A stretch of 39,967 bases of DNA from an uncultured Clostridiaceae bacterium (GCA_947577025.1 CANPTO010000019.1:1-39967); one strand, 5' to 3'. Shown: positions 9,207 to 17,933, counted from the stretch's first letter. Notes: a model not told the origin generated them from the letters alone. Program-made: numbers and translations.

Positions 9207-9374
9207 AGCAGAAAACTACAAAATACAACAAAACTACATGAAGAAATTTTATAAGCAACTTGAAAAAAGCCTTAAATTATGCTATTATAAAACTATAAAT
9301 TTTTGATTCCTGTTCTAATATAATTAGGCAGATTACAATAAATGTAACTTACAAACTATGTATTAGAAGGCTAA

Positions 9375-9713
9375 ATGGCAAAGAGGAAAAATATGGGAAA
9401 ATTATTACTGATTTTGATAGTAGTATTTTTAATGGTGTATAGTTTAGGATTAGGAAGTTTTTTCAGTGTCAATTTTTTGAACATTGCTTTGATAATAATA
9501 GGATTAGTAGGATGTATTATAACTACAATTATATTAGGAAAGCGTTTAGAAAATATAAGAAAAAAGCGGATAGATGATACAGAAAAACAATTAGATGCAT
9601 TAAAAAAACTTGTGGATAGAAATAAACTAAAAGATAACGGTACTGATATTGATGAATTAGTAAGAATATTAAAAGAAAATGATATTGAACTTAGCGATAA
9701 TAAGCCATTATAA
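9375..9713 (+). CDS. small membrane protein with cytoplasmic coiled coil
   Basis: The protein has 112 residues. Two hydrophobic helices lie at about residues 8-27 and 34-56, followed by a charged helical tail (LGKRLENIRKKRIDDTEKQ) that may form a coiled coil. ATG 9375 and ATG 9393 both have acceptable ribosome sites at 5-base spacing, so the start is ambiguous. It is a single-gene unit closed by a terminator at 9725. No family is recognised. Confidence 0.7.
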   Translation: MAKRKNMGKLLLILIVVFLMVYSLGLGSFFSVNFLNIALIIIGLVGCIITTIILGKRLENIRKKRIDDTEKQLDALKKLVDRNKLKDNGTDIDELVRILKENDIELSDNKPL

Positions 9714-9724
9714 AAAATAAAGCT

Positions 9725-9753
9725 ATGAGGTTCCAAATTGGAACCTCATTTTT
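9725..9753 (+). terminator. intrinsic terminator
   Basis: A perfect 10-bp stem (ATGAGGTTCC / GGAACCTCAT) with a 5-base loop is followed by TTTTT, 11 bases after the stop of the 112-residue membrane protein. Confidence 0.9.
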
Positions 9754-9824
9754 AACATATTTAGTTGAAATTATAATAAAATTATGCTAGTATTATTTCA
9801 TAATAAAAAAGGAGACCACAAAAT

Positions 9825-10394
9825 TTGAAAAAGAAAACAAAAATCCTAATAATAGTATTATTAATAATATTTATAATACTATCTGGAATACTAAAGATAC
9901 AAAATTTCATATTAAAAAAGATATATAAAACACAATACTCAGAATATGTGTATAAATATTCTGAAGAAAACGATATAGATCCACTATTAACATTTGCAAT
10001 AATAAAAGCTGAAAGCAACTTTAAACCAGACATAAAATCCAAAAGTGGAGCAATAGGGCTAATGCAGTTAATGGAAAGCACAGCATTAGAAGAAGCAAAA
10101 GAAGTAAACGAAGTAATAACAACAATAGAAACCCTATATGAGCCAGAAATAAATATAAAAATAGGAACAAAATACTATGCAAAGCTATTAAAAAAATACA
10201 ATAATAATACTGTACTAGCATTAGCCGCTTATAACGCAGGGATAGGGAATGTAGACAGCTGGATAAAACAAGGAAAAATAAAAGAAGATGGTTCAGACAT
10301 AGAAAAAATACCATTTAAAGAAACAAATAACTATGTAAGAAAAATAATAAGAGACTACAAAATTTACCAAAAACTTATAGACGTAACTAAATAG
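9825..10394 (+). CDS. membrane-anchored lytic transglycosylase (SLT domain)
   Basis: The protein has 189 residues and starts at TTG 9825 after AAAAAGGAGA. There is one N-terminal membrane anchor (residues about 5-23), then an SLT/goose-lysozyme-like domain: FAIIKAESNF with the catalytic Glu near residue 66, SGAIGLMQLM near 83, YYAKLLKKYNN and LALAAYNAGIGNVDSW. It cleaves peptidoglycan glycan strands with formation of anhydromuramic acid, acting at the outer face of the membrane. It stands alone, with its own terminator-like hairpin at 10418. Confidence 0.9.
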   Translation: MKKKTKILIIVLLIIFIILSGILKIQNFILKKIYKTQYSEYVYKYSEENDIDPLLTFAIIKAESNFKPDIKSKSGAIGLMQLMESTALEEAKEVNEVITTIETLYEPEINIKIGTKYYAKLLKKYNNNTVLALAAYNAGIGNVDSWIKQGKIKEDGSDIEKIPFKETNNYVRKIIRDYKIYQKLIDVTK

Positions 10395-10417
10395 CAATAA
10401 TATATTAAAATTAGTAC

Positions 10418-10466
10418 AAAAATAGAGTAAAATTTACCAATATAAAGGTAGGAGTGCTCTATTTTT
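10418..10466 (+). terminator. probable intrinsic terminator after the lytic transglycosylase
   Basis: The 10-bp arms AAAAATAGAG (10418-10427) and CTCTATTTTT (10457-10466) enclose a second TACC/GGTA pairing. The T-rich arm end continues into an AT-rich run. Confidence 0.6.
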
Positions 10467-10565
10467 ATATAAAATAAAAAAGATATTCATTAAAAAATAA
10501 GGTAGAGAATACTCTATTTCTACATAAAATAAAAAAGCATTCATTAAAAAATAAAGTTACAAAAT
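10457..10565. repeat. two tandem 55-bp units
   Basis: Units 10457-10511 and 10512-10565 both read CTCTATTT(T/C)TAyATAAAATAAAAAAG followed by ATTCATTAAAAAATAA. They differ at a handful of positions. The first includes the 3' arm of the terminator-like hairpin, so the terminator end has been duplicated. Confidence 0.75.
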
Positions 10566-11045
10566 ACTGCTTATAATATAAAACTTAACACAACGGAGTT
10601 AAATAATAATATAAAAAACAATTACCATAAAACAAGAACGAAAACACAGAAGGTTTTCATAAAAAACAACACAAAATACACTGTGCACAACTCGAACTCT
10701 AAAAGCATTATAAATACATTATCAACAAACTTTTCCACAGTTTCCACAATATATAAAAAACAGGAAAAAGTAAACCAAAACAACAAAAAGGTAAACATAA
10801 AGAACAAATAAAATGTAAAAATATGTAACAAAAAGCCCAAAGCCAACATATTTCATAAAAAAATGCTGAAAAAAGTCAACATTGGTTACTATTTATAGCC
10901 CCTACAGTAAAAATACAATATCCTAAAACTATAAATTGTAACATAAATATAGCCAAGCCCTTGAAGCTCATGCGATCAAGATCACCTCTACATTAATTCA
11001 AAATTATGAATAATAACAGATAATTTAATAAAATACAAAAAAATA
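10566..11045. other. long intergenic stretch without a gene
   Basis: No credible ORF occurs on either strand. It holds the DnaA-box-like cluster at 10719-10748. Otherwise it is featureless AT-rich sequence. Confidence 0.5.
10719..10748 (+). promoter_or_regulatory. cluster of three DnaA-box-like 9-mers
   Basis: TTATCAACA (10719), TTTTCCACA (10731) and GTTTCCACA (10740) differ from the consensus TTATCCACA at 1, 1 and 2 positions and lie within 30 bp on the same strand. A genuine DnaA-binding site is plausible, but chance in AT-rich DNA is possible. Confidence 0.3.
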
Positions 11046-11074
11046 TTGCAATAAAGTTTATAATATAGTAATAT
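11046..11074 (+). promoter_or_regulatory. sigma-A-type promoter for the AIM24-family gene
   Basis: TTGCAA (11046-11051) and TAATAT (11069-11074) are separated by 17 bases, about 34 bases before the start codon. Confidence 0.55.
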
Positions 11075-11107
11075 AAAAGAAATAAAATAAAGGGAGGAAA
11101 AAGAGAA

Positions 11108-11779
11108 ATGGAAGCAAAAATAGTAGGAGATTCACTACCAGTAGTAACATGTAAACTATCAAAAGGAGAATCAGTAATAACAGAAACTGGTGGAATGAGT
11201 TGGATGGATGAAGGAATAAAAATGAACACATCAACAAATGGAGGAATAATGAAAGGACTAGGAAGAGCACTAGCAGGGGAATCATTATTCATGAACACAT
11301 ACACAGCTGAAAGAGACGATGTAGAAATAGCATTTGCATCATCATTTCCAGGAAAAATATTAGAATTTAACTTAAATCAAGGAGAAACAATAATAGCACA
11401 GAAAAAAGCATTTTTATGTGCAGAAAGCACAGTAGACATAGCAATGCACTTTAGGAAAAAACTAGGAGCAGGATTCTTTGGAGGAGAAGGATTCATAATG
11501 CAAAAAATAACAGGACCAGGAAAAGTATACTTAGAAATAGATGGAGAAGTAGTAAAAAAAGAATTACAAGCAGGAGAAAAGTTAAAAGTAGACAATGGAT
11601 ATGTAGCAGCAATGACATCAGCAGTAAAATTAGACATCACAACAGTACCAGGTCTAAAAAATATAGTATTTGGAGGAGAAGGTCTATTTTTAACAACAGT
11701 AGAAGGACCAGGAACAGTATGGCTACAATCAATGCCAATATCAAAACTAGCAGGTTTACTATACGTACCAAGAAGCTAA
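11108..11779 (+). CDS. AIM24 / TIGR00266 family protein
   Basis: The protein has 223 residues, starting at ATG after a strong AGGGAGG site. The family pattern is clear: LSKGESVITETGGMSWMD near residue 19, FPGKILEFNLNQGETIIAQ near 84, GFFGGEGFIMQKITGPGKVYL near 126 and VFGGEGLFLTTVEGPGTVWLQS near 192, a duplicated beta-sandwich. Bacterial members are widespread. Yeast Aim24 is mitochondrial, but the bacterial role is undefined. The gene is monocistronic, with its own promoter. Confidence 0.92.
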   Translation: MEAKIVGDSLPVVTCKLSKGESVITETGGMSWMDEGIKMNTSTNGGIMKGLGRALAGESLFMNTYTAERDDVEIAFASSFPGKILEFNLNQGETIIAQKKAFLCAESTVDIAMHFRKKLGAGFFGGEGFIMQKITGPGKVYLEIDGEVVKKELQAGEKLKVDNGYVAAMTSAVKLDITTVPGLKNIVFGGEGLFLTTVEGPGTVWLQSMPISKLAGLLYVPRS

Positions 11780-11833
11780 TTCCAATTGGGGACGTTTCCA
11801 AATGGCGTATCTGTCACTTTTGGGAATTTTCCT

Positions 11834-12035
11834 TTAAAAAAGGGATGGAAAGTTTTGGACGCGTCCCAAATCTTTCCATAAACAATTAACACTAACTTTA
11901 AGAGCTTTTGCAAAACCAAGAACTTCAAAATCTGAAATAAATTTTTTATTATTTTCAATTTTAGAAATATCAGATCTACTTATTTTATAACCCATAGTTT
12001 GCATTCTAGCACATATTTGAATTTTATGGATGTAC
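11834..12035 (-). pseudogene. XRE-family HTH regulator remnant
   Basis: On the minus strand a frame without a start reads AKIQICARMQTM-like sequence, then ISRSDISKIENNKKFISD and VLGFAKALKVSVNCLW, a typical XRE helix-turn-helix core in which the IxxIE motif appears as ISKIE. The front of the domain is missing, and the tail runs into the palindromic repeat at 11847-11877, which supplies an artificial end (TTA at 11834). It is clearly degenerate. Confidence 0.65.
11847..11877. repeat. ACGCGT-centred palindrome, copy 1
   Basis: GGAAAGTTTTGGACGCGTCCC followed by AAATCTTTCC is a near-perfect inverted repeat. It matches 20020-20050 with two differences and partly matches 19527-19542. It sits at the broken end of the XRE remnant. 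Further boxes with GGGGACG lie upstream at 11787. Confidence 0.75.
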
Positions 12036-12135
12036 TAATATACAAATATATGAGATATGGATAGAAAAGTAATGAAATTAGCCAGAAATAAAGTTAACGC
12101 CAATTTTTATACCAATAATTTTATAAGAATTACTA

Positions 12136-12164
12136 TTGACTTTATAACAAAAAGAAGATAAAAT
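12136..12164 (+). promoter_or_regulatory. promoter of the glyQS T-box leader
   Basis: TTGACT (12136-12141) and TAAAAT (12159-12164) are separated by 17 bases, placing the transcript start just upstream of the T-box leader. Confidence 0.6.
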
Positions 12165-12171
12165 AATAAAA

Positions 12172-12390
12172 GTTAAATATAAATGCAATGAAAAAGAAAA
12201 AGCAAAACTATTTTATTAAAAAAGAGAGTTGGGAAAGGTGAAAGCCAACAATAAAATATTTGTGGGGAGCTTTGGAGCATATAAAAATAAAAGAGGGTAA
12301 TTTAGAAAATAATTACCAATTAGGGTGGAACCGCGGAAAAATGAAACTTTCGTCCCTAGCTATAAAAGGCTAGGAATGGAAGTTTTTTTT
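12172..12390 (+). promoter_or_regulatory. T-box riboswitch (glycine) with terminator
   Basis: The hallmark T-box sequence AGGGTGGAACCGCG lies at 12322-12335. Upstream is a Stem I-like region with GTTGG...CCAAC pairing at about 12227-12251 and purine-rich GGGGAGC / TTTGGAGCAT segments at about 12263-12280 that could hold the glycine (GGN) specifier. Downstream is a terminator hairpin (left arm ending CCTAGC at 12360, right arm from GCTAGG at 12369) with eight Ts. Uncharged glycyl-tRNA should stabilise the antiterminator and switch on the synthetase. The exact specifier codon was not resolved. Confidence 0.9.
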
Positions 12391-12393
12391 ATA

Positions 12394-12498
12394 TGGAAGT
12401 TAGAAGTTAGAAGTTGGAAGTTGGAATGTAGGGTAAATTCTTCGAAGGAATTCCCCAAAAGTTCCAATCTCCAACCTCCAACTTCCAACCTCCAATTA
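12394..12498. repeat. heptamer-built inverted repeat element (E1)
   Basis: The left arm consists of tandem GAAGTTA/GAAGTTG heptamers, the right arm of the complementary CCAACTT/CCAACCT heptamers. The centre has TGTAGGGTAAATTC and GGAATTCCCC. It lies between the T-box terminator and the glyQS ribosome site, so it is part of the mRNA leader. Related elements are at about 25757-25890, 29759-29922 and 30887-31012. Confidence 0.8.
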
Positions 12499-12515
12499 TA
12501 AAAGGAGGAATTAAA

Positions 12516-13904
12516 ATGTCAGAATTAACAATGGAAAAGTTAGTTGCATTATGCAAAAACAGAGGGTTTGTATATCCAGGGTCAGAAATTTATGGGGGGT
12601 TAGCAAATTCTTGGGATTATGGACCATTAGGAGCTGAACTAAAGAAAAATATTAAAGATGCATGGTGGAAAAAATTTATAACAGAAAATAAATACAATGT
12701 AGGAATAGATGCTGCAATAATGATGAACCCTCAGGTTTGGGTAACAACAGGTCATGTAGGGGGATTTTCAGACCCATTAATAGACTGTAAAGCATGTAAA
12801 ACAAGACATAGAGCAGATAAATTAATAGAAGAATGGGGATTTAAACAAGGTAAAGATATTTCAGGTTTAGATGGTTGGACAAATGAACAATTAGTAGAAT
12901 ATATAAATCAAAATAATATTACTTGTCCTAACTGTGGAAAACAAGAATTTACAGAAATAAGAAAATTCAACTTAATGTTCAAAACATTTATGGGAGTAAC
13001 AGAAGATGCAAAATCAGAAGTATACCTAAGGCCAGAAACAGCACAAGGAATGTTTGTAGACTTTAAAAATGTACTACGTACAACAAGAAGCAAAATGCCA
13101 ATGGGAATAGGCCAAATGGGTCGTTCTTTTAGAAATGAAATAACACCAGGTAACTTTATATTTAGAACAAGAGAATTTGAACAAATGGAACTAGAATTCT
13201 TCTGCAAACCAGGTACAGATTTAGAATGGTATGAATATTGGAAAAAATTCTGTAAAGACTGGTTAATAAACTTAGGGGTAAAAGAAGAAAACTTAAGAAT
13301 GAGAGAACACTCAAAAGAAGAACTATCATTCTATAGCAAAGGAACAACAGACATAGAGTTCTTATTCCCATTTGGTTGGGGAGAGTTATGGGGAATAGCA
13401 GATAGAACAGACTATGACTTATCAAGACATATGGAAGCCTCAAAGCAAGACCTAACATACTTAGACCCAGAAACAAATGAAAGATATATACCATATTGTA
13501 TAGAACCAGCAGTTGGTGTAGATAGAATCTTCTTAGTGATGTTATGCAATAGCTATGAAGAACAAGAAATAGCAGAGGGAGATACAAGAACAGTATTGCA
13601 CTTACACCCAGCCTTAGCACCATACAAAGTAGCAGTACTTCCACTATCTAAAAAGTTAAGTGAAAAAGCAGACGAAGTTTATACAAAATTATCAAAGAAA
13701 TTTATGTGTGACTACGACGAAGCAGGCTCAATAGGAAAACGTTATAGAAGAGAAGACGAAATAGGAACACCATACTGCGTAACAGTAGACTTTGAAACAT
13801 TAGAAGATGACACAGTAACAATACGTGACAGAGACACAATGGAGCAAATACGTTTAAAAATAGACGAAATACCAGCATGGTTAGAAGAAAAATTAGAATT
13901 TTAA
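12516..13904 (+). CDS. glyQS: glycyl-tRNA synthetase, single-chain (GlyQS) type
   Basis: The protein has 462 residues and starts at ATG after AAAAGGAGG. It is a class II alpha-2 type enzyme: N-terminal [13 protein letters not shown], zinc-type CKAC (about residue 91) and CPNC (about 138), motif 2 [11 protein letters not shown] followed by RTREFEQME, and motif 3 [12 protein letters not shown]. The C-terminal anticodon-binding domain has [15 protein letters not shown] and [12 protein letters not shown]. It charges tRNA-Gly. Expression is controlled by the T-box leader upstream. The stop is followed by a hairpin at 13911. Confidence 0.97.
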   Translation: MSELTMEKLVALCKNRGFVYPGSEIYGGLANSWDYGPLGAELKKNIKDAWWKKFITENKYNVGIDAAIMMNPQVWVTTGHVGGFSDPLIDCKACKTRHRADKLIEEWGFKQGKDISGLDGWTNEQLVEYINQNNITCPNCGKQEFTEIRKFNLMFKTFMGVTEDAKSEVYLRPETAQGMFVDFKNVLRTTRSKMPMGIGQMGRSFRNEITPGNFIFRTREFEQMELEFFCKPGTDLEWYEYWKKFCKDWLINLGVKEENLRMREHSKEELSFYSKGTTDIEFLFPFGWGELWGIADRTDYDLSRHMEASKQDLTYLDPETNERYIPYCIEPAVGVDRIFLVMLCNSYEEQEIAEGDTRTVLHLHPALAPYKVAVLPLSKKLSEKADEVYTKLSKKFMCDYDEAGSIGKRYRREDEIGTPYCVTVDFETLEDDTVTIRDRDTMEQIRLKIDEIPAWLEEKLEF

Positions 13905-13910
13905 ATACAA

Positions 13911-13947
13911 CAAAACAACCGAAGAATAAAAATTTTCGGTTGTTTTG
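13911..13947 (+). terminator. terminator hairpin after glyQS
   Basis: Perfect 13-bp arms CAAAACAACCGAA and TTCGGTTGTTTTG lie right after the stop codon. The U-tract after the stem is weak. Confidence 0.7.
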
Positions 13948-14046
13948 TCATATTAATAGAACCTTTGTCGAAGGTATAGAAAAATATAGTAACATAATGT
14001 ATAATAAACAAACCTTTTGCTAAAGGGTAGAAGGGAGGTTTTCTAT

Positions 14047-14115
14047 ATGAAAAGACTACCAAAGATAATAGCCTTAATCTTAGTGTTATACATATTAAAA
14101 GAATTCAACGATTAA
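14047..14115 (+). CDS. 22-residue hydrophobic peptide
   Basis: The ORF MKRLPKIIALILVLYILKEF plus ND has a strong AAGGGAGG site 8 bases before its ATG, a TATAAT box at 14000-14005 upstream, and a near-textbook terminator starting 4 bases after the stop. The peptide has a positively charged start and one short hydrophobic helix, like small membrane peptides or type I toxin-like peptides. This compact cassette argues that it is a genuine gene, but the function is unknown and no antisense RNA was identified. Confidence 0.6.
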   Translation: MKRLPKIIALILVLYILKEFND

Positions 14116-14118
14116 GGA

Positions 14119-14150
14119 AAAACCCCGTTGTTACCGCAACGGGGTTTTTT
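14119..14150 (+). terminator. strong intrinsic terminator
   Basis: The GC-rich stem CCCCGTTG / CAACGGGG is flanked by AAAA and TTTTTT, directly after the 22-codon ORF. Confidence 0.93.
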
Positions 14151-14261
14151 ACTTCTATATGAAAAGATTTACTGTATAAATCTTTAAGACTAAATATATA
14201 ATACTATATTTTCCAATATATGTCAATAGAAAAACAAAAAATAAAAAATTACAAAAAAATC

Positions 14262-14290
14262 TTTACATTTGCCTATTTTATGGGTATAAT
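14262..14290 (+). promoter_or_regulatory. promoter of ppdK
   Basis: TTTACA (14262-14267), a 17-base spacer and a perfect TATAAT (14285-14290). Confidence 0.8.
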
Positions 14291-14294
14291 AAGT

Positions 14295-14321
14295 TCGTTC
14301 TGGAAAAATATTCTAGGACGA
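14295..14321 (+). promoter_or_regulatory. hairpin at the 5' end of the ppdK leader
   Basis: TCGTTCTGGAA and TTCTAGGACGA pair over all 11 positions if two G-U pairs are allowed, around a 5-base loop. It starts 5 bases after the -10 box, thus at the very 5' end of the mRNA. It could be an operator or an mRNA-stabilising 5' hairpin. Confidence 0.5.
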
Positions 14322-14387
14322 GCTAAAAACGAAAAAGTTTTAACAAAATCATATAGTTAAGACATAAAAAAACAAGGAGGTTTTTAT

Positions 14388-17012
14388 ATGAGTCAAAAGT
14401 ATGTATACCTTTTTAGTGAAGGAAATGCAAACATGCGTGAACTATTAGGAGGAAAAGGAGCTAACTTAGCAGAAATGACTAACTTAGGTTTACCAATTCC
14501 ACAAGGTTTCACAGTAACAACAGAAGCCTGCACAAGATATTACGAAGATGGTGAAAAAATAGCACCAGAAATAGAAGAAGAAATCTTTGCAAGCTTAGCA
14601 AAATTAGAAGAAATTACAGGAAAGAAATTTGGAGATTTAGAAAATCCATTACTAGTATCAGTACGTTCAGGAGCTAGAGCATCAATGCCAGGAATGATGG
14701 ATACAGTACTAAACCTAGGTTTAAATGAAGATGTAGTTAAATCAATAGCAGCAAAAAATGAAAGATTTGCTTATGATAGCTACAGAAGATTTATTCAAAT
14801 GTTTAGTGATGTTGTTATGGAAATACCAAAGCCTTTCTTTGAAAAAATAATAGATGAAGTAAAAGAGGCAAAAGGAGTAAAACTAGACACAGAACTTACA
14901 GCAGAAGACTTAAAAGAATTAGTAGTAAAATTCAAAGAAGTATATAAAAACGCTAAAGGAGAAGAATTCCCATCAGACCCAAGAACACAATTAATAGAAG
15001 GTGTAAAAGCTGTATTCCGTTCATGGAATAATGCAAGAGCTATAACATATAGAAGATTAAACGATATACCAGGAAGCTGGGGAACAGCTGTAAACATTCA
15101 AGAAATGGTATTTGGAAATATGGGAGAGGACTGTGGAACAGGTGTTGCATTCACACGTAACCCAGCTACAGGAGAAAACAAAATATTTGGAGAATACTTA
15201 ATGAATGCACAAGGTGAAGATGTTGTTGCAGGTGTAAGAACTCCACAGCATATTGACCAATTAAAAGAAGTAAATCCAAAAGCATATGAAGACTTTATAA
15301 TGTATGCAGAAAAACTAGAAAAACATTACAAAGACATGCAAGATATGGAATTCACAATAGAAAGAGGAAAATTATTCTTCCTACAAACAAGAAATGGCAA
15401 AAGAACTGCAAATGCTGCACTTCAAATAGCTGTTGACTTAGTAAATGAAGGAATGATAACAGAAAAAGAAGCAGTATTAAGAGTAGAACCAGCTCAATTA
15501 GACCAATTACTACATCCAAACTTCGATAGCAATGCATTAAAAGCAGCAAAAGTAGTAGCAAAAGGACTAGCTGCATCACCAGGAGCTGCAACAGGTAAAG
15601 TAGTATTCACAGCAGATAGAGCTGTAGAATTACATGAAGCAGGAGAAAAAGACCTAGTATTAGTAAGACTAGAAACATCTCCAGAAGATATAGATGGAAT
15701 GAATGTATGCCATGGTGTACTTACAGTACGTGGTGGTATGACATCACATGCAGCCGTTGTTGCACGTGGTATGGGAACATGCTGTGTAGCAGGTTGTGGT
15801 GAAATAATAGTAAATGAAGAAGAAAAATACTTCACACTTCCAGATGGAAGAAAAGTAACAGAGGGTGAGTGGATTTCACTTGATGGTTCAACAGGAAATG
15901 TATATGGAGAAAAAGTTGAAACAGTTGAAGCATCAGTTTCAGGAAACTTCGCTACATTAATGGGATGGGCTGATAGGTATAGAGTATTAAAAGTAAAAAC
16001 AAACGCAGATACTCCAAAAGATGCACACCAAGCATATGAATTTGGAGCACAAGGTATAGGTCTATGCCGTACAGAGCACATGTTCTTTGCTCCAGATAGA
16101 ATAGCAGCTATTCGTGAAATGATAGTTTCAAGAACAGCAGAACAACGTGAAAAAGCATTAGCAAAAATACTTCCAATGCAAAGAGGAGACTTCGAAGGAC
16201 TATACAGAGAAATGAAAGGTTACCCAGTAACAATACGTTTCTTAGACCCACCACTACATGAGTTCGTACCACACGAAGATGAAGCAATTGCAGAATTAGC
16301 AAAAGAAATGGGATTATCATTTGAAGAATTAAAAAATATTTGTGAAGGATTAAAAGAATTCAACCCAATGATGGGACACCGTGGATGCCGTTTAGCTGTA
16401 ACATACCCTGAAATTGCAGCAATGCAAACAAGAGCAGTTATTGAAGCCGCAATAAACGTAAACAAAGAAGGAATGAACGTAGTTCCAGAAATAATGATTC
16501 CATTAGTTGGAGAAATAAAAGAATTAAAATACGTTAAAGACGTAGTAGTTAAAACAGCAGATGAAGTTATCGCAAATGCTGGTGTTAACTTAGAATACAA
16601 AGTAGGAACAATGATAGAAATACCAAGAGCTGCTCTAACAGCAGACGAAATAGCAAAAGAAGCTGAATTCTTCTCATTTGGTACAAATGACTTAACACAA
16701 ATGACATTTGGTTTCTCACGTGACGACGCAGCAAAATTCTTAGGAGATTACTACGACAAGAAAATATATGAATCAGACCCATTTGCTAAACTAGACCAAA
16801 CAGGTGTAGGAAAATTAGTAGAAATGGCAGTAAAACTAGGAAGACAAACAAGACCAGACTTAGACTTAGGAATATGTGGAGAACACGGAGGAAACCCAGC
16901 ATCAGTAGAATTCTGCCACAAAGTAGGATTAGACTATGTATCATGCTCACCATACAGAGTTCCAATAGCTAGATTAGCCGCTGCACAAGCTGCAATCAAA
17001 TTTCCTAGATAG
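14388..17012 (+). CDS. ppdK: pyruvate, phosphate dikinase
   Basis: The protein has 874 residues, standard length, starting at ATG after AAGGAGG. The N-terminal ATP-binding domain has GGKGANLAEMTNLGLPIP and SVRSGARASMPGMMDTVLN. The phosphohistidine swivel domain has GGMTSHAAVVARGMG with the catalytic His near residue 455. The C-terminal PEP-binding barrel has GIGLCRTEHMFF, GTNDLTQMTFGFSRDD and LGICGEHGG. It interconverts pyruvate, ATP and Pi with PEP, AMP and PPi, and in anaerobic Clostridia often supports glycolysis or gluconeogenesis. It has its own promoter, leader hairpin and terminator. Its codon use is richer in frequent codons than that of neighbours, consistent with high expression. 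Confidence 0.98.
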   Translation: MSQKYVYLFSEGNANMRELLGGKGANLAEMTNLGLPIPQGFTVTTEACTRYYEDGEKIAPEIEEEIFASLAKLEEITGKKFGDLENPLLVSVRSGARASMPGMMDTVLNLGLNEDVVKSIAAKNERFAYDSYRRFIQMFSDVVMEIPKPFFEKIIDEVKEAKGVKLDTELTAEDLKELVVKFKEVYKNAKGEEFPSDPRTQLIEGVKAVFRSWNNARAITYRRLNDIPGSWGTAVNIQEMVFGNMGEDCGTGVAFTRNPATGENKIFGEYLMNAQGEDVVAGVRTPQHIDQLKEVNPKAYEDFIMYAEKLEKHYKDMQDMEFTIERGKLFFLQTRNGKRTANAALQIAVDLVNEGMITEKEAVLRVEPAQLDQLLHPNFDSNALKAAKVVAKGLAASPGAATGKVVFTADRAVELHEAGEKDLVLVRLETSPEDIDGMNVCHGVLTVRGGMTSHAAVVARGMGTCCVAGCGEIIVNEEEKYFTLPDGRKVTEGEWISLDGSTGNVYGEKVETVEASVSGNFATLMGWADRYRVLKVKTNADTPKDAHQAYEFGAQGIGLCRTEHMFFAPDRIAAIREMIVSRTAEQREKALAKILPMQRGDFEGLYREMKGYPVTIRFLDPPLHEFVPHEDEAIAELAKEMGLSFEELKNICEGLKEFNPMMGHRGCRLAVTYPEIAAMQTRAVIEAAINVNKEGMNVVPEIMIPLVGEIKELKYVKDVVVKTADEVIANAGVNLEYKVGTMIEIPRAALTADEIAKEAEFFSFGTNDLTQMTFGFSRDDAAKFLGDYYDKKIYESDPFAKLDQTGVGKLVEMAVKLGRQTRPDLDLGICGEHGGNPASVEFCHKVGLDYVSCSPYRVPIARLAAAQAAIKFPR

Positions 17013-17030
17013 GAATTAAATAAAATTTAT

Positions 17031-17059
17031 AAAAGCAGGAGAAATTTTCTCCTGCTTTT
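17031..17059 (+). terminator. intrinsic terminator of ppdK
   Basis: The 13-bp stem AAAAGCAGGAGAA / TTCTCCTGCTTTT has a 3-base loop and ends in TTTTA. Confidence 0.9.
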
Positions 17060-17086
17060 ACTGTATAGAAAGTTTTAGCTAAAAGG

Positions 17087-17115
17087 TTGAAAAAACAATA
17101 AAATTATGTTAATAT
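17087..17115 (+). promoter_or_regulatory. probable promoter of the 17205 gene
   Basis: TTGAAA (17087-17092), a 17-base spacer and TAATAT (17110-17115). Confidence 0.5.
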
Positions 17116-17204
17116 AAATGATATGAATTTATAATGTCCTTTTTCACATTAAGATTCAAGCAACTAAAACGAGTAAAATAAATATTTTAAGGAGGAAAAG
17201 CATA

Positions 17205-17933
17205 ATGAAAATTGAAAGAAGAATAATGAAAGAACAAAGAGCAACCATAATAGTAAATAATCTTTTAGAAGTATTTAATTACTGTATTTGTAGAGCTGAG
17301 ATTATTTATACATCATATCCGTGCTACGATGAAAATATTAATAAGGAACAAGAAAAACAAGTTTTTTATAAAACAATTCATATAAGTGATAGAATGCCCA
17401 ATAAGATAATAATTAAAAAATTTAAAAAGAAAGATAAAGATGACTTATTCCAAAAACATAATACATATTATATCCATTACAAGACACGGGATTATGAAAT
17501 AAAATTCTATGATGATCCAAAGATGTTTTATGGAGATGCGGCTCAATTTCCGAAGTCATATGATGCAATAGAAGAATATAATAAAGAAAAAAACATGTTT
17601 TGTACTATAAGATCATTAAATTCAAAAGGAAAATTAGTAAATGTAATTGAGTTTACTTTTGATATAGAAAGCATGAGATTTTTATACTTGTATGGATTAT
17701 ATTCACAACATTTAAAAGCAGAGGAAAATAAAAAAATATATCCTCAATCTTTATATTATTCTTACAATAGTTTTGTAGATTCTTCTTTATTACCAGTTGT
17801 AAAGGATATTCAGAATCTTATAGCAGGAGAAACTTTAATAGTTAAAGAGTATTATTACACTAAAACATTAGTAATTAAACTACACAATAGAGTTCTTGGA
17901 GATATTTTTAAATTTGATGATATTTCTAAATAG
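17205..17933 (+). CDS. unrecognised 242-residue protein
   Basis: It starts at ATG after a strong TTAAGGAGG site. It has no signal peptide or membrane helix, and mixed alpha/beta composition rich in Tyr, Lys and Asp. Recognisable segments are KIERRIMKEQRATIIVNNLL at the start, DYEIKFYDDPKMFYGDAAQF in the middle and VIEFTFDIESMRFLYLYGLY near residue 150. It matches no family I can name. It is followed after 18 bases by the 77-residue ORF, which has its own GGAGG site, so the two are probably co-transcribed. Confidence 0.75.
   Translation: MKIERRIMKEQRATIIVNNLLEVFNYCICRAEIIYTSYPCYDENINKEQEKQVFYKTIHISDRMPNKIIIKKFKKKDKDDLFQKHNTYYIHYKTRDYEIKFYDDPKMFYGDAAQFPKSYDAIEEYNKEKNMFCTIRSLNSKGKLVNVIEFTFDIESMRFLYLYGLYSQHLKAEENKKIYPQSLYYSYNSFVDSSLLPVVKDIQNLIAGETLIVKEYYYTKTLVIKLHNRVLGDIFKFDDISK

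Noticed and set aside
10622..10849. Minus-strand ORF of 75 codons in the gap before the AIM24 gene
   Set aside because: It has a Phe/Leu-rich composition and no ribosome site, and it spans the DnaA-box-like cluster. Treated as non-coding.
15494..16081. Minus-strand ORF of 195 codons within ppdK
   Set aside because: It is a shadow of a fully conserved PPDK coding region, with no start signals.
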